A stretch of 64,000 bases of DNA from Dechloromonas sp. HYN0024 (lineage in GTDB: Bacteria > Pseudomonadota > Gammaproteobacteria > Burkholderiales > Rhodocyclaceae): contig NZ_CP031842.1 of the NCBI RefSeq assembly GCF_003441615.1, positions 1,072,501 to 1,136,500 of the forward strand, given 5' to 3'. The position numbers were made by a program, and so were the translations under genes. A model generated the notes under the pieces. That model saw nothing but the letters and a program-made list of their open reading frames with translations, searched no databases and had not been told where the DNA came from. Of the stretch, positions 34,374-44,519 are shown in pieces (the first letter of the stretch is position 1; each line of letters begins with the position of its first letter).

Positions 34374-34405
34374 AGGCCCCGACTTTGTTCGGGGCTTGTT
34401 TTTTT
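34374..34405 (+). terminator. Terminator of dctPQM
   Basis: GCCCCGA (34376-34382) and TCGGGGC (34389-34395) form a stem with a six-base loop, followed by TTGTTTTTTT. Confidence 0.88.
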
Positions 34406-34455
34406 GCCAGTCCGGTATGGCACAATCCGCTCCCCGGAACGACTGCCAGAAAACC

Positions 34456-35142
34456 ATGAAATTTGCCCTGTCGATGATTGCCCTTGTCCTCGTTGCGCTG
34501 GTGGTTCCTTTTCTGATTCCGGGGCCGGGCAAACAGGAGGGTGTCGACCCCAATGCCAACCTGCCCTGGCAGATCGAGCTGGACGGCCAGGGAGGCAGTT
34601 CAGTCTTTGGTTTGCGACCGGGAGTCAGCACGCTCGGCGAGGTGCGCCAGAAGTTTGGCAGCGAGATCGACCTGGCGATCATCGCCGAGCCGGATGAGGT
34701 GGGTGCGGTGGAGGGCTATTACTCGCAAGTGGCGCTCGGTTTTGTCCTGGCCAAGGTGGTGGTGACGGTGGATGTAACGTCCGAGGCCATTACCGCCATG
34801 CGAGAACGCGCCCTCAAGGCCAATCACATGGAAAGCACGACGCGCAAGATCACCTTGCATCCGGATGATCTGGTGGTCATTCAAAACATGCCGGTCAAGG
34901 CGATCAGCGTTATTCCCGCCGGAAATCTCGACGAGGCGATGGTGGTCCAGCGTTTTGGTGCGCCGGGCGAGCGTCTGGCTGTCTCTGAAAAGCGGGTTCA
35001 TCTGCTTTATCCGGAGAAGGGGCTTGACGTCGTGGTCGATGCCGACGGCAAGGAGTTGCTGCAATACGTGGCGCCGCGCAGTTTTTCACTGTTGCGCGCC
35101 CCTCTGAACAGGGGCGACGGCGGGAAAAACGCTGCGCAGTGA
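34456..35142 (+). CDS. Hypothetical protein with N-terminal membrane anchor or signal
   Basis: 228 aa from ATG 34456 (MKFALSMIALVLVALVVPFL); the frame runs far upstream through dctM, but only this start gives a hydrophobic N-terminus. After the helix comes a soluble part starting with NLPWQIELDGQGGSSVFGLR, with the phrase LRPGVSTLGEVRQKFG, like other periplasmic proteins in which a small lipoprotein-type repeat compares a parameter between calls. It is well conserved in composition and coding bias. I do not recognise a named family. It stands alone between dctM and ndk. Confidence 0.8.
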   Translation: MKFALSMIALVLVALVVPFLIPGPGKQEGVDPNANLPWQIELDGQGGSSVFGLRPGVSTLGEVRQKFGSEIDLAIIAEPDEVGAVEGYYSQVALGFVLAKVVVTVDVTSEAITAMRERALKANHMESTTRKITLHPDDLVVIQNMPVKAISVIPAGNLDEAMVVQRFGAPGERLAVSEKRVHLLYPEKGLDVVVDADGKELLQYVAPRSFSLLRAPLNRGDGGKNAAQ

Positions 35143-35214
35143 GTCGGGCGTTCGTGGCCCGAATCTGCTAAAATTGTCCGTTTTTCAACTGACTAGCTTT
35201 TGCGGAGCAATTTT

Positions 35215-35643
35215 ATGGCTATCGAACTCGCCCTCTCCATCATCAAACCTGACGCTGTTGCCAAGAACGTTATCGGCAAGATTTACTCCCGTTTTGAAAC
35301 CAATGGTCTGAAGATCGTTGCTTCCAAGATGGTCTGGTTGTCCGAACAGGAAGCCGGCCAGTTCTACGCTGTGCACAAGGCTCGTCCTTTCTTCAAGGAT
35401 CTGGTTTCCTTCATGACCTCCGGTCCGGTCATGGTGCAAGTGCTCGAAGGCGAAAACGCCATCGCCAAGAACCGCGAGCTGATGGGCGCCACCAACCCGA
35501 AGGAAGCCGCACCGGGCACCATCCGTGCTGACTTCGCTGAATCGATCGATGCCAATGCCGTGCATGGCTCTGATGCTCCCGAAACCGCCGCCGTGGAAGT
35601 TGCCTTCTTCTTCCCGGGCCTGAACGTTTACGCCGGCCGCTAA
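35215..35643 (+). CDS. ndk: Nucleoside diphosphate kinase
   Basis: 142 aa, the family length, from ATG 35215 with GCGGAGC in front. The phospho-acceptor histidine is in ANAVHGSD, and the start [17 protein letters not shown] is typical. It balances the NTP pools using ATP. A second in-frame ATG upstream at 35200 is a weaker choice. The gene precedes rlmN, an arrangement frequent in betaproteobacteria. Confidence 0.97.
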   Translation: MAIELALSIIKPDAVAKNVIGKIYSRFETNGLKIVASKMVWLSEQEAGQFYAVHKARPFFKDLVSFMTSGPVMVQVLEGENAIAKNRELMGATNPKEAAPGTIRADFAESIDANAVHGSDAPETAAVEVAFFFPGLNVYAGR

Positions 35644-35663
35644 AAGCTGCCAATCGGATTGAG

Positions 35664-35695
35664 GGTGGGGCTTTTAACCAAAAGCGCCACCTTTG
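35664..35695 (+). terminator. Hairpin between ndk and rlmN
   Basis: GGTGG and CCACC, then GCTTTT and AAAAGC, pair around the loop AACC with one mismatch in the middle, followed by TTTG. It may be a weak terminator for ndk, leaving read-through into rlmN. Confidence 0.5.
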
Positions 35696-35707
35696 TTCCT
35701 GGAACCC

Positions 35708-36799
35708 ATGAAAAATCTTCTTGATCTCGATGGCGAAAGCCTGACTGCCTGGTTTGCCGAGCAGGGTGAAAAGCCCTTCCGGGCCAAGCAGGTACTGCGC
35801 TGGATTCATCGCTCCGGTGTGGCGGATTTTGACGCCATGACCGATATTGCCAAGAGCCTTCGCGAGAAGCTCAAGGCGACGGCGGTTGTTTTGCCGCCGG
35901 CCGTGGTTTCCGACAAGCTGTCGGATGACGGTACGCGCAAGTTTTTGATCGATGTCGGTAACAATAACGCCGTCGAAACGGTGTTCATCCCCGAAGACGA
36001 CCGTGGCACGCTGTGCATTTCCACGCAGGCCGGTTGCGCGCTCGATTGCGCCTTCTGTTCGACCGGCAAACAAGGTTTCAACCGCAACCTCACGGTGGCG
36101 GAAATCATCGGCCAGCTGTGGCAGGCCAACCACGCCCTGGGCGCCGTGCATGGCGACGAGCGGGTGATTTCGAATGTTGTCCTGATGGGCATGGGCGAGC
36201 CGCTCGCCAATTTTGAAAATTCCGTTGCCGCCTTGAAGCTCATGCTCGACGACAACGCCTATGGCCTGTCGCGCCGCCGCGTCACGGTCTCGACCTCGGG
36301 TCTGGTGCCGGTCATGGATCGCCTCGGCGACGAATGTCCGGTTGCCCTCGCCGTTTCGCTGCATGCGCCGAACGACAAGCTGCGCGACCAACTGGTGCCG
36401 ATCAACCAGAAATATCCGCTCAAAGAACTGATGGCCGCCTGTCAGCGTTACCTCGACAAGGCGCCGCGCGATTTCATCACCTTCGAGTACATCATGCTCG
36501 ACGGCATCAACGACAGCGATGCCCACGCCCGCGAACTGCTGGCGCTGGTCAAGGCGGTCCATTGCAAGTTCAACCTGATTCCCTTCAATCCCTTCCAGGG
36601 TTCGCCGTTCAAGCGTTCGCCGGCCGAGCGGGTGCGGCGCTTTGCCGATATCCTGATGCAGGCCGGTATCGTCACCACCACGCGCAAGACGCGCGGTGAC
36701 GACATCGACGCTGCCTGTGGCCAACTGGCCGGACAAGTGCAGGACAAAACCCGACGGACCGCCAGCCGGGTGATTCCCCTAGTGGAGGCAAGATCGTGA
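35708..36799 (+). CDS. rlmN: Dual-specificity 23S rRNA/tRNA adenine-C2 methyltransferase RlmN
   Basis: 363 aa from ATG 35708. A radical-SAM enzyme: the iron-sulphur cysteines are in [15 protein letters not shown] (C-x3-C-x2-C), and a further catalytic cysteine is near the C-terminus in [11 protein letters not shown]. It methylates A2503 of 23S rRNA and A37 of some tRNAs. [14 protein letters not shown] is the typical GEPL motif. The stop overlaps the GTG start of pilW. Confidence 0.97.
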   Translation: MKNLLDLDGESLTAWFAEQGEKPFRAKQVLRWIHRSGVADFDAMTDIAKSLREKLKATAVVLPPAVVSDKLSDDGTRKFLIDVGNNNAVETVFIPEDDRGTLCISTQAGCALDCAFCSTGKQGFNRNLTVAEIIGQLWQANHALGAVHGDERVISNVVLMGMGEPLANFENSVAALKLMLDDNAYGLSRRRVTVSTSGLVPVMDRLGDECPVALAVSLHAPNDKLRDQLVPINQKYPLKELMAACQRYLDKAPRDFITFEYIMLDGINDSDAHARELLALVKAVHCKFNLIPFNPFQGSPFKRSPAERVRRFADILMQAGIVTTTRKTRGDDIDAACGQLAGQVQDKTRRTASRVIPLVEARS

Positions 36800-37596
36800 A
36801 TATTTTCTCGCTTAAAAGCTGGGTAGTAGCGGTGTGTCTGGGTGTGCTCTGTACCGTTGCCGCCCATGCGCAATATGACTTCAATCCAGCGGCCACCGGT
36901 CAGGCCAGAGGCCCGAGCGATCCGCGCAGTCGGGCCAAGATTCATACCGAGCTGGGCTCGATGTATTTCCAGGCGGGCAATCCGGGCGTTGCCCTCGATG
37001 AGCTGCGCATTGCGCTGAGCGCTGATTCCGCCTATTTCCAAGCGTATAGCGTGCGCGGCCTGGTTCGTCTGTCGCTCAAGGAATACGGCAAGGCCGAAGA
37101 GGATTTTCGCCAGGCCCTGAGCCTCGCGCCGAACGATCCTGAGGTGAATAACAATTACGGCTGGTTTCTTTGCGAAACAGGCAAGGAGCGCCAGTCCATC
37201 GGCTATTTTCTCAACGCGCTGAAGAGCCCGCTCTACGAAACGCCGGACCGGGCCTATACCAATGCCGGCACCTGTGCCTTCAAGGCAGGTGATCTCGACG
37301 CGGCGCAGGACTACCTGCTCAAGGCCTTGCAGCTTTCGCGCGATGGCGCTGTGTCGGCACGTCTGCAACTGGCCCAGATCTTTTACCGGCGCGGCAATTT
37401 CGAAGAGTCGCGCATCTATCTGGCTGAGTCGCTGAAAATGATGGAGCCACCGACGGCAGATGCCCTGTGGCTTGGTCTGCGCCTGGATCGCAAGAAGGGC
37501 AACCGGGCGGGTGAGGCTGGCTACGCCTCGCAACTGCGCGGCCGCTATCCGACATCGCCGGAGTATCAGGAATTCCTAAAGGGCAATTTTGAATGA
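36796..37596 (+). CDS. pilW: Type IV pilus biogenesis/stability lipoprotein-like TPR protein PilW (PilF)
   Basis: 266 aa, GTG start at 36796 inside the GTGA overlap with rlmN. A hydrophobic N-terminal segment ([18 protein letters not shown]) is a signal peptide; there is a cysteine inside it, but a perfect lipobox is not obvious. TPR repeats fill the rest ([60 protein letters not shown]). In Pseudomonas and Neisseria this protein is the outer-membrane pilotin for the secretin PilQ. Position between rlmN and rodZ is the conserved betaproteobacterial one. Confidence 0.92.
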   Translation: MNIFSLKSWVVAVCLGVLCTVAAHAQYDFNPAATGQARGPSDPRSRAKIHTELGSMYFQAGNPGVALDELRIALSADSAYFQAYSVRGLVRLSLKEYGKAEEDFRQALSLAPNDPEVNNNYGWFLCETGKERQSIGYFLNALKSPLYETPDRAYTNAGTCAFKAGDLDAAQDYLLKALQLSRDGAVSARLQLAQIFYRRGNFEESRIYLAESLKMMEPPTADALWLGLRLDRKKGNRAGEAGYASQLRGRYPTSPEYQEFLKGNFE

Positions 37597-38492
37597 GTGA
37601 GCAGGAGAATTACCAGGACGTCGTGGCGGAAGAGCTTGTTGTGATCTCTGGGCCGCCGGTGGGTGAGCAGTTGCGCCTGGCGCGCGAGGCGCGCGGGTTG
37701 GTGGTGGCAGATATCGCGCAGACGCTGAAGCTCGGGCAGCGCCAGGTCGATGCCCTCGAAGGCGGCGACTGGAAGAGTCTGCCGGGCAATACCTTTATCC
37801 GTGGTTTTGTTCGCAATTATGCCCGTCTGGTCCAGATTGATTCGGCACCGCTCATGGCCCAGCTCGATGAGGTGCTGGAAAAGCCGGTGAGCAGCCTTGG
37901 CGATTCCGACGTAGCTCCGGCGGCCATGCCGCATTCCGGCAGCGCTGGCTCGCAGCGTAGCAAGCTGGTTGTGCTGATCGGTGCTGGCTCGGTGGTGCTC
38001 GCAGCGCTGGCCTATTTTTTGATGCCCGGTGATCTGTCGTCGCTGCGTGAAAGCACCCAGTCGCTTCTTGATTCGCTGGCCCGCAAGGACAAGGAAGTGG
38101 TGGCGCCAGCCCCCGCCGCCGAGCCGGTTTTCCCACCCGGCAGCACGCCGCAACAGGTGATGAATCCGCAGGCGCTGGCACCGGCCGAAGTGCAGTCGCC
38201 ACCATCGACCACCGCCGCGCCGGCGACCGGGACTAATGTCGGCCAATCGGGCAAGGCGCCGCAATTGCGCTTCGTGGTCGACAAGGAATCCTGGCTTGAA
38301 GTCCGGGATCGCGACAATAAAGTCATTTTTTCCCAGCGCCTTGCGGCCGGTGCCGAGCAGGCCATGGATGGCCACGGGCCGCTTTCCCTGAACGTTGGCT
38401 ATGCGCCGGGGGTTCGTGTCTTCTGGCATGGCGAGGCGGTCGATCTCGCCCCCCATACGCGCGGCGATGTGGCCCGTCTGGTTCTGGAGTAA
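37593..38492 (+). CDS. rodZ: RodZ-like cell-shape protein (HTH plus DUF4115)
   Basis: 299 aa. N-terminal cytoplasmic helix-turn-helix of the Xre type (GEQLRLAREARGLVVADIAQ, then GNTFIRGFVRNYARLV), one membrane helix at about 127-145 (KLVVLIGAGSVVLAALAYFL), a proline/alanine-rich periplasmic linker and a C-terminal DUF4115 domain (LRFVVDKESWLEVRDRDN). RodZ links MreB to the cell-wall machinery. ATGA overlap with pilW. An ispG gene follows 3 bp after its stop, as is usual. Confidence 0.92.
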   Translation: MSEQENYQDVVAEELVVISGPPVGEQLRLAREARGLVVADIAQTLKLGQRQVDALEGGDWKSLPGNTFIRGFVRNYARLVQIDSAPLMAQLDEVLEKPVSSLGDSDVAPAAMPHSGSAGSQRSKLVVLIGAGSVVLAALAYFLMPGDLSSLRESTQSLLDSLARKDKEVVAPAPAAEPVFPPGSTPQQVMNPQALAPAEVQSPPSTTAAPATGTNVGQSGKAPQLRFVVDKESWLEVRDRDNKVIFSQRLAAGAEQAMDGHGPLSLNVGYAPGVRVFWHGEAVDLAPHTRGDVARLVLE

Positions 38493-38495
38493 GTC

Positions 38496-39725
38496 GTGAG
38501 CGCCGTTGCCAAACGCCTGACCCGGTCCTGTCTCGTCGGCCACGTGACGCTGGGCGGCAATGCGCCGCCGGTCGTCCAGTCGATGACCAATACCGATACG
38601 GCCGACTACCTCGCGACGGCCGTGCAAACGGCTGAGCTGGCCCGGGCTGGCTCCGAGTTGGTTCGCATTACCGTGAACTCGCCGGAAGCCGCGGCGGCGG
38701 TGCCGAAAATCCGCGAACATCTCGACCGGATGAACTGCAATGTGCCGCTCATCGGCGATTTTCATTACAACGGCCATCGCCTGCTCACCGAGCATCCGGC
38801 CTGTGCCGAGGCGTTGGCCAAGTATCGGATCAATCCGGGCAACGTCGGCTTCGGCAAGAAGAAGGACGAGCAGTTTGCCCAGATGGTCGAGCTTGCCTGC
38901 AAATATGACAAGCCGGTCCGTATCGGCGTCAATTGGGGCAGTCTTGATCAGGACTTGCTGGCCCGCATCATGGACGAAAACTCACGTCGTCCGCAGCCAC
39001 TTGATGCCACCGAGATCATGCGTCATGCGATGGTTACCTCGGCGCTTGAATCGGCGGCCAAAGCCGAAGAGGTCGGTCTGGCCGGGGAGAAGATCATTCT
39101 TTCCTGCAAGGTCTCCAGTGTTCAGGATCTGATTGCCATTTATCGTGAGTTGTCGAAGCGTGCCGATTACGCCCTGCACCTCGGGCTGACCGAGGCCGGT
39201 ATGGGCTCCAAGGGCATCGTCGCGTCGACGGCTGCGCTCTCCGTGCTGCTTCAGGAAGGCATTGGCGACACCATCCGCATTTCGCTGACCCCAGAGCCCG
39301 GTGGGTCGCGCAGCCAGGAAGTCATTGTTGCCCAGGAAATCCTGCAGACCATGGGTCTGCGCGCCTTTACGCCGATGGTTGCGGCTTGTCCTGGCTGCGG
39401 CCGGACGACCAGCACCTTCTTCCAGGAGCTGGCTGGTCAGGTGCAGGATTTCGTCCGTGCCAAGATGCCGGAGTGGAAGCTGAAATACGACGGGGCCGAG
39501 AACATGACGCTGGCCGTTATGGGCTGTATCGTCAACGGGCCGGGTGAGTCGAAGCATGCCAACATCGGCATTTCCCTGCCGGGGACGGGCGAGGCCCCAT
39601 CGGCACCGGTATACGAAGATGGCCAGAAGACGGTCACCCTCAAGGGTGACAACATCGCCAGCGAATTCAAACAAATAATCGAGCGCTATGTCGAGCGCAC
39701 CTACACCAAGAAACTGAAGTCATGA
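38496..39725 (+). CDS. ispG: 4-hydroxy-3-methylbut-2-en-1-yl diphosphate synthase IspG
   Basis: 409 aa with a GTG start at 38496. It makes HMBPP in the non-mevalonate isoprenoid pathway. The [4Fe-4S] cysteines are in [10 protein letters not shown] (C-x2-C) and [18 protein letters not shown]. The opening [20 protein letters not shown] is the standard TIM-barrel start. Overlaps hisS by four bases. Confidence 0.97.
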   Translation: MSAVAKRLTRSCLVGHVTLGGNAPPVVQSMTNTDTADYLATAVQTAELARAGSELVRITVNSPEAAAAVPKIREHLDRMNCNVPLIGDFHYNGHRLLTEHPACAEALAKYRINPGNVGFGKKKDEQFAQMVELACKYDKPVRIGVNWGSLDQDLLARIMDENSRRPQPLDATEIMRHAMVTSALESAAKAEEVGLAGEKIILSCKVSSVQDLIAIYRELSKRADYALHLGLTEAGMGSKGIVASTAALSVLLQEGIGDTIRISLTPEPGGSRSQEVIVAQEILQTMGLRAFTPMVAACPGCGRTTSTFFQELAGQVQDFVRAKMPEWKLKYDGAENMTLAVMGCIVNGPGESKHANIGISLPGTGEAPSAPVYEDGQKTVTLKGDNIASEFKQIIERYVERTYTKKLKS

Positions 39726-41011
39726 GTCAAACCTTGCAAGCCGTGCGCGGGATGAACGATATCCTGCCCGACGAAGCCGCTTTCTGGGAACTGTTCGAGG
39801 ACACCATCCGGTCGTGGCTCAAGGGCTACGGCTATCGTCCGATCCGCATGCCCATCGTCGAGCCGACGCCGCTTTTCAAGCGGGCCATCGGCGAAGTTAC
39901 GGACATCGTCGAGAAGGAAATGTATTCCTTCATCGACGGTCTCAATGGCGAAGCCCTGACCCTGCGCCCGGAAGGCACTGCCGGTTGTGTGCGCGCCGTC
40001 ATCGAGCACAATCTGGCCGCGCGTCAGACACAGCGTCTCTATTACATCGGCCAGATGTTCCGCCACGAACGCCCGCAAAAGGGGCGCTATCGCCAGTTCC
40101 ATCAGGTTGGTGTCGAATCCTTCGGCATGGCCGGCCCTGATATCGACGCCGAAATGATCCTCATGGGTGCCCGCCTGTGGAACGATCTCGGTCTCGACGG
40201 CATTGAGCTGCAACTCAACAGTCTTGGCCAGCCGGCCGAACGTGCCCAGCACCGCGCCGCGCTGATTACCTATTTCGAAGAAAATGCCGAGCTGCTCGAC
40301 GAGGAGGCCAAGCGTCGTCTGCATACCAATCCGCTGCGCATTCTCGATACCAAGAATCCGGCCATGCAGGATCTGTGCGCTGCCGCGCCCAAGCTGATCG
40401 ACTACCTCGGGGCCGAATCTCTTGCCCATTTCGAAGGCGTCCAGCGCGTTCTGCGGGATGCCGGCATCCCCTTCAAGATCAATCCGCGTCTGGTGCGTGG
40501 CCTCGATTACTACAACCTGACCGTTTTCGAGTGGGTCACCGACAAGCTGGGCGCTCAGGGCACGGTCTGTGCAGGTGGCCGCTACGACGGGTTGGTCGAG
40601 CAACTCGGCGGCAAGCCGACGCCGGCCTGTGGCTTTGCCATGGGTATCGAGCGCCTGATTGCGCTGATCAAGGATTCCGGTGGCGAGCCGGCGGCGCCGA
40701 CGCCGGATGTCTATCTCGTGCATCAGGGCGATGAAGCCGCCCGCCTGGCTTTCCGCGTGGCCGAAGGCCTGCGCGATCAGGGTATCGACGTGCTGCAGCA
40801 CTGCGGCGGTGGTAGTTTCAAGTCGCAGATGAAAAAGGCCGACGGTAGCGGCGCGCTTTTCGCGGTGATCATCGGTGATGATGAAGCGGCAACCGGCGAA
40901 GCTCAGTTGAAGTCGCTGCGCCAGTCAGGTATGGAACAACGTAAACTGAAAGTCGATGAACTGGCAGAAGCCATCATCGGCCAAATTATTGATTCGGATG
41001 AAGAGGAATAA
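39722..41011 (+). CDS. hisS: Histidyl-tRNA synthetase
   Basis: 429 aa. Class II synthetase: motif 1 in the region [18 protein letters not shown], motif 2 [20 protein letters not shown], the histidine-A sites [15 protein letters not shown] and [21 protein letters not shown]-terminal anticodon-binding domain from about residue 330. ATG 39722 overlaps the ispG stop. A paralogue of the catalytic part, hisZ, is 8 kb downstream. Confidence 0.98.
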   Translation: MSQTLQAVRGMNDILPDEAAFWELFEDTIRSWLKGYGYRPIRMPIVEPTPLFKRAIGEVTDIVEKEMYSFIDGLNGEALTLRPEGTAGCVRAVIEHNLAARQTQRLYYIGQMFRHERPQKGRYRQFHQVGVESFGMAGPDIDAEMILMGARLWNDLGLDGIELQLNSLGQPAERAQHRAALITYFEENAELLDEEAKRRLHTNPLRILDTKNPAMQDLCAAAPKLIDYLGAESLAHFEGVQRVLRDAGIPFKINPRLVRGLDYYNLTVFEWVTDKLGAQGTVCAGGRYDGLVEQLGGKPTPACGFAMGIERLIALIKDSGGEPAAPTPDVYLVHQGDEAARLAFRVAEGLRDQGIDVLQHCGGGSFKSQMKKADGSGALFAVIIGDDEAATGEAQLKSLRQSGMEQRKLKVDELAEAIIGQIIDSDEEE

Positions 41012-41016
41012 GCAGC

Positions 41017-41655
41017 ATGGCGCATTACGACCTCGAAGAACAGGAACAGATCGACTCCATCAAAACCTGGTGGAAGATGTATGGCAACCTCGTGACCAGC
41101 GTGGTCGTTGCCGCATCACTGGGCATCATCGGCTGGCAGGGCTGGAACTGGTATCAGCGCGGCCAGTCGGCGCAGGCTGCCGCCATTTATGGCGTGCTTG
41201 AGCAGGCGACGGCGACCGGCGACGCACAGAAGGTCAAGGCGGCAGCCGGCGAACTGGCCGAGAAATTCGGTGGCACCAGCTACGCGTCTCTGGGCGCCAT
41301 GCTGGCTGGCAAGCAGTCCTTCGAAGCCGGTGACCTGAAGACGGCGAAGACCCAGTTTGGATGGGTGGCTGAAAATGGCAGGGATGAGATCCGTGATCTT
41401 GCCCGTCTGCGTCTGGCCGCCGTGCAAATTGACGAACAGGCCTACGATGAAGCCCTCAAGCAGCTCGAAACGGCCCATGCACCGGCCTTCGACCCGCGCT
41501 TTCAGGAATTGAAGGGCGATGTATTGTCGGCTCAGGGCAAGAAGCCCGAAGCACGCGCTGCCTACAAGGCCGCTCTGGATAAAATGACCGGCAAGCAGGG
41601 CGCCGGCCGTGAATTGCTGCAGCAGAAACTCGATAACCTCGGTGAGGCCGTCTGA
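41017..41655 (+). CDS. yfgM: YfgM-like ancillary SecYEG translocon subunit
   Basis: 212 aa. One membrane helix near residues 24-42 (LVTSVVVAASLGIIGWQGW), a short cytoplasmic N-terminus starting MAHYDLEEQEQIDSIKTWWK, and a periplasmic TPR-like domain (DLKTAKTQFGWVAENG, YDEALKQLETAHAPAFDPR). In E. coli YfgM works with the chaperone PpiD at the Sec translocon. It lies between hisS and bamB, as in many proteobacteria, with 5 bp after hisS. Confidence 0.93.
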   Translation: MAHYDLEEQEQIDSIKTWWKMYGNLVTSVVVAASLGIIGWQGWNWYQRGQSAQAAAIYGVLEQATATGDAQKVKAAAGELAEKFGGTSYASLGAMLAGKQSFEAGDLKTAKTQFGWVAENGRDEIRDLARLRLAAVQIDEQAYDEALKQLETAHAPAFDPRFQELKGDVLSAQGKKPEARAAYKAALDKMTGKQGAGRELLQQKLDNLGEAV

Positions 41656-42815
41656 TGTCACGTCAACTTGTTGCCCTTCTCGCCACTGCCGGACTGTTGC
41701 TCGGTGGCTGTGCGACGGTGTCGGATACTATCGACGCGATCAATCCGTTTTCCAGTGCCGGGCCGAAAATGACCCCGCTGGCCCCATTTACCGCTACCGC
41801 CGAGGTGCGTACGGCATGGTCGGCAAGTATCGGCAAGGCGGGTGACTATAGCTTTACCCCGGCCGTCGTCGGTGATGCCGCCTTTGTCGCCAGTCGTAGT
41901 GGCAGCATTGCCAAGCTTGAAGGCGGCAAGGTGGCATGGAAAATCGAAGCCGGCCAGCCTCTCTCCGCCGGCGTCGGTGCCAACGGCCGCCTGCTCGTGG
42001 TCGGAACCTCGAAGGGCGAGGTACTGGCTTTCTCGGCTGAGGATGGCAAGGCCCTCTGGCAGGCCAAGGTGTCCAGTGAAGTGCTGGCTTCGCCGGTGGT
42101 GGGCGATGACGGCGTTGCCGTGAAGAGCGGTGATAACCGCGTACATCTGCTGGATCTCGGCGATGGTGGACGGAAATGGGTCTATCAGCGGGCCACGCCA
42201 CCCTTGTCGGTACGCGGCGCCGGTTCGCCGGTCTTTGCCGACCGCTATGTTTTCGTCGGCTATCCGGGTGGCAAAATGGTCGCCCTGGCCATCCAGAACG
42301 GTGCGCCGGTCTGGGAGGGAACCGTCGCCTTGCCCAAGGGCGCGACGGAACTTGACCGGGTGGCCGATATCGTCGCTGCCCCCGTGATTGATGGTCGTCT
42401 GATCTGCGCCGTCGCCTTCCAGGGGCGGGTCGCCTGCTTCGACATGGGGCAGGGCGGGACCATGATCTGGTCGCGTGACCTGTCGTCGGTGACTGGTCTG
42501 GCCATGGATAGTCGCTACCTGTTCGTGGCCGATGACAAGGGGGTTGTCTCGGCGCTGGATCGTCAGTCCGGCAGCAGCCTGTGGAAACAGGACAAACTCA
42601 AGAACCGCAAGCTCTCGGCACCGGTCGTGCAGCGTGGTCTGGTGGCGGTGGCCGATGCGGAAGGCATTGTGCACTTCCTTTCACGCGAGGATGGCAGTTT
42701 TGCCGCGCGTCAGAAAACCGATGGCACGCCGGTTCGCGCGCCACTTAAGATGCTCGGTAATGCTGTCCTGGTCCAGACCACGGGTGGCAGCGTGAGCGCA
42801 GTCGAGGCTCAATGA
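41655..42815 (+). CDS. bamB: Outer-membrane assembly lipoprotein BamB
   Basis: 386 aa. Lipoprotein signal: hydrophobic segment then LLLGGCATV, a lipobox with the modified cysteine near residue 19. Eight-bladed PQQ-type propeller with repeated motifs such as [19 protein letters not shown] and [20 protein letters not shown]. BamB helps the BamA complex to insert beta-barrel proteins. ATG overlaps the stop of yfgM by one base (TGATG) and its end overlaps der by four. Confidence 0.96.
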   Translation: MSRQLVALLATAGLLLGGCATVSDTIDAINPFSSAGPKMTPLAPFTATAEVRTAWSASIGKAGDYSFTPAVVGDAAFVASRSGSIAKLEGGKVAWKIEAGQPLSAGVGANGRLLVVGTSKGEVLAFSAEDGKALWQAKVSSEVLASPVVGDDGVAVKSGDNRVHLLDLGDGGRKWVYQRATPPLSVRGAGSPVFADRYVFVGYPGGKMVALAIQNGAPVWEGTVALPKGATELDRVADIVAAPVIDGRLICAVAFQGRVACFDMGQGGTMIWSRDLSSVTGLAMDSRYLFVADDKGVVSALDRQSGSSLWKQDKLKNRKLSAPVVQRGLVAVADAEGIVHFLSREDGSFAARQKTDGTPVRAPLKMLGNAVLVQTTGGSVSAVEAQ

Positions 42816-44143
42816 AACCTACGCTCGTTCTGGTTGGCCGACCCAATGTCGGCAAATCCACGCTCTTCAATCGTCTGACCAAGTCGCGCGACGCTATCGT
42901 CGCCGACCTGCCCGGGCTGACCCGCGACCGTCATTACGGTCATGGAAAACTGGGTAAAAAGCCGCATCTGGTGGTCGATACCGGTGGTTTCGAGCCGCTG
43001 GTCAAGGAAGGTATCCTGCATGAAATGGCACGCCAGACGGAACAGGCGATTGCCGAAGCCGACGCCATTATCTTCGTGGTTGATGGTCGTTCCGGCCTGA
43101 CGCCGCACGACAAGGAAATTGCCAACAAGCTGCGCCGGGTCGATTGCCCGGTCATTGTTGCGGTCAACAAGGCCGAGGGCATGAATGCCGGCATGGTCGA
43201 GGCGGAGTTCCACGAACTTGGCCTGGGCGAACCCAATGCCATTTCGTCGGCCCACGGCGAAGGGGTGCGTGGTCTGGTCGAGCTGGCGCTCGAGAGCTTC
43301 CCTGAACCGGAAGATGACGAATGGCATTCCGATGCCGTGCGCGTGGCCATCGTCGGCCGTCCCAATGTCGGCAAGTCAACGCTGGTCAATACGCTGCTCG
43401 GCGAAGAGCGGGTGATTGCGTTTGATGCGCCGGGAACGACACGCGACTCGATCGAAATCGATTTCGAGCGCGGTGGTCGCAAGTACGTGTTGGTCGATAC
43501 GGCCGGCATGCGTAAGCGCGGCAAGATTTTCGAGTCGATCGAGAAATTCTCGGTGGTGAAGACCCTGCAAGCCATCGAAGGGGCCAATGTGGTCATCCTC
43601 ATGGTCGATGCCCAGGCTGATGTGTCCGATCAGGACGCGCATATTGCCGACTTCATCGTCCAGTCCGGTCGCGCTCTGGTCGTTGCCGTCAACAAGTGGG
43701 ATGGCCTCGATGCCTATACCCGCGAACAGACGCGCCAGATCCTGCAGCGCAAGCTGCAGTTCCTGAATTTTGCCAAGTTTCATTTTGTCTCGGCCAAGGA
43801 CAATATCGGCCTTGAAGCGATGTTCCGCTCGGTTGATACCGCCTATGCTGCAGCCATGGCCAAGATGACCACGCCACGCTTGACCCGCGTACTGATCGAT
43901 GCGGTGGCCAAGCAGGCGCCGGCCAAGCACGGGCTGTTCCGGCCCAAGCCGCGCTATGCACACCAGGGCGGCTCGAATCCGCCGATCATCGTCATCCACG
44001 GCAATGCGGTCGACAAGATTACCGACAGCTACCGGCGTTTTCTCGAACACACCTTCCGCGAAGCGTTCAAATTGCAGGGAACGCCCTTGCGAATTCAGTG
44101 TGTCAGCGCGAAAAACCCGTTTGCCGACAAGGACAGTAAATAA
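42812..44143 (+). CDS. der: Ribosome-biogenesis GTPase Der (EngA), double GTPase
   Basis: 443 aa. Two GTPase domains in tandem: P-loops [14 protein letters not shown] (about residue 9) and [16 protein letters not shown] (about residue 182), each followed by DLPGLTRD / DAPGTTRD, the G3 and the NKxE/NKWD motifs ([16 protein letters not shown]). C-terminal KH-like domain ([15 protein letters not shown]). Acts in 50S assembly. Immediately after bamB. Confidence 0.98.
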   Translation: MKPTLVLVGRPNVGKSTLFNRLTKSRDAIVADLPGLTRDRHYGHGKLGKKPHLVVDTGGFEPLVKEGILHEMARQTEQAIAEADAIIFVVDGRSGLTPHDKEIANKLRRVDCPVIVAVNKAEGMNAGMVEAEFHELGLGEPNAISSAHGEGVRGLVELALESFPEPEDDEWHSDAVRVAIVGRPNVGKSTLVNTLLGEERVIAFDAPGTTRDSIEIDFERGGRKYVLVDTAGMRKRGKIFESIEKFSVVKTLQAIEGANVVILMVDAQADVSDQDAHIADFIVQSGRALVVAVNKWDGLDAYTREQTRQILQRKLQFLNFAKFHFVSAKDNIGLEAMFRSVDTAYAAAMAKMTTPRLTRVLIDAVAKQAPAKHGLFRPKPRYAHQGGSNPPIIVIHGNAVDKITDSYRRFLEHTFREAFKLQGTPLRIQCVSAKNPFADKDSK

Positions 44144-44155
44144 ACTACAAAATCT

Positions 44156-44185
44156 TTGGCAGCACTTTATAAATTTGGGTACATT
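44156..44185 (+). promoter_or_regulatory. Sigma-70 promoter of hfq
   Basis: TTGGCA (44156-44161) and TACATT (44180-44185) are separated by 18 bp, 35 bp before the hfq start, in the 76-bp gap after der. Confidence 0.5.
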
Positions 44186-44219
44186 AGGACCCTCATAACA
44201 ATTACATGGAGTCCACACC

Positions 44220-44456
44220 ATGAGTAACAAAGGGCAACTTTTACAAGACCCCTTCCTCAACGCTCTTCGTCGTGAGCATGTTCCCGTTTCTATTTACCTG
44301 GTGAACGGGATCAAATTGCAGGGCCAGGTTGAATCGTTCGATCAGTACGTCGTACTGCTCAAGAACACGGTGACGCAGATGGTGTACAAGCATGCCATCT
44401 CGACGGTGGTGCCGGCCCGTCCGGTTAACCTCCAGCAGGAACAGGCTCCGGAATAA
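44220..44456 (+). CDS. hfq: RNA chaperone Hfq
   Basis: 78 aa. Sm fold: [20 protein letters not shown] begins the N-terminal helix with Q8; Sm1 [20 protein letters not shown] and Sm2 [14 protein letters not shown] carry the RNA-binding residues (F/Y, K, H of YKHAIS). The C-terminal tail is short (about ten residues), as in other betaproteobacteria. Hexameric partner of small RNAs. GGAGTCC precedes the ATG. Confidence 0.98.
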   Translation: MSNKGQLLQDPFLNALRREHVPVSIYLVNGIKLQGQVESFDQYVVLLKNTVTQMVYKHAISTVVPARPVNLQQEQAPE

Positions 44457-44470
44457 TCGAACCCTGTCCA

Positions 44471-44496
44471 GCGACCCGCCGGTCTGGTCGGGTCGC
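44471..44496 (+). promoter_or_regulatory. Hairpin between hfq and hflX
   Basis: GCGACCCG and CGGGTCGC make a perfect 8-bp stem with a ten-base loop, followed by CCTTCT. There is no T-run; it may protect the hfq mRNA end or modulate read-through into hflX. Confidence 0.5.
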
Positions 44497-44519
44497 CCTT
44501 CTACTTCCAGGAAACGCCC

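Noticed and set aside
35429..36736. 435-codon minus-strand frame across ndk and rlmN
   Set aside because: Overlaps two certain genes entirely; no ribosome site and no recognisable domain.
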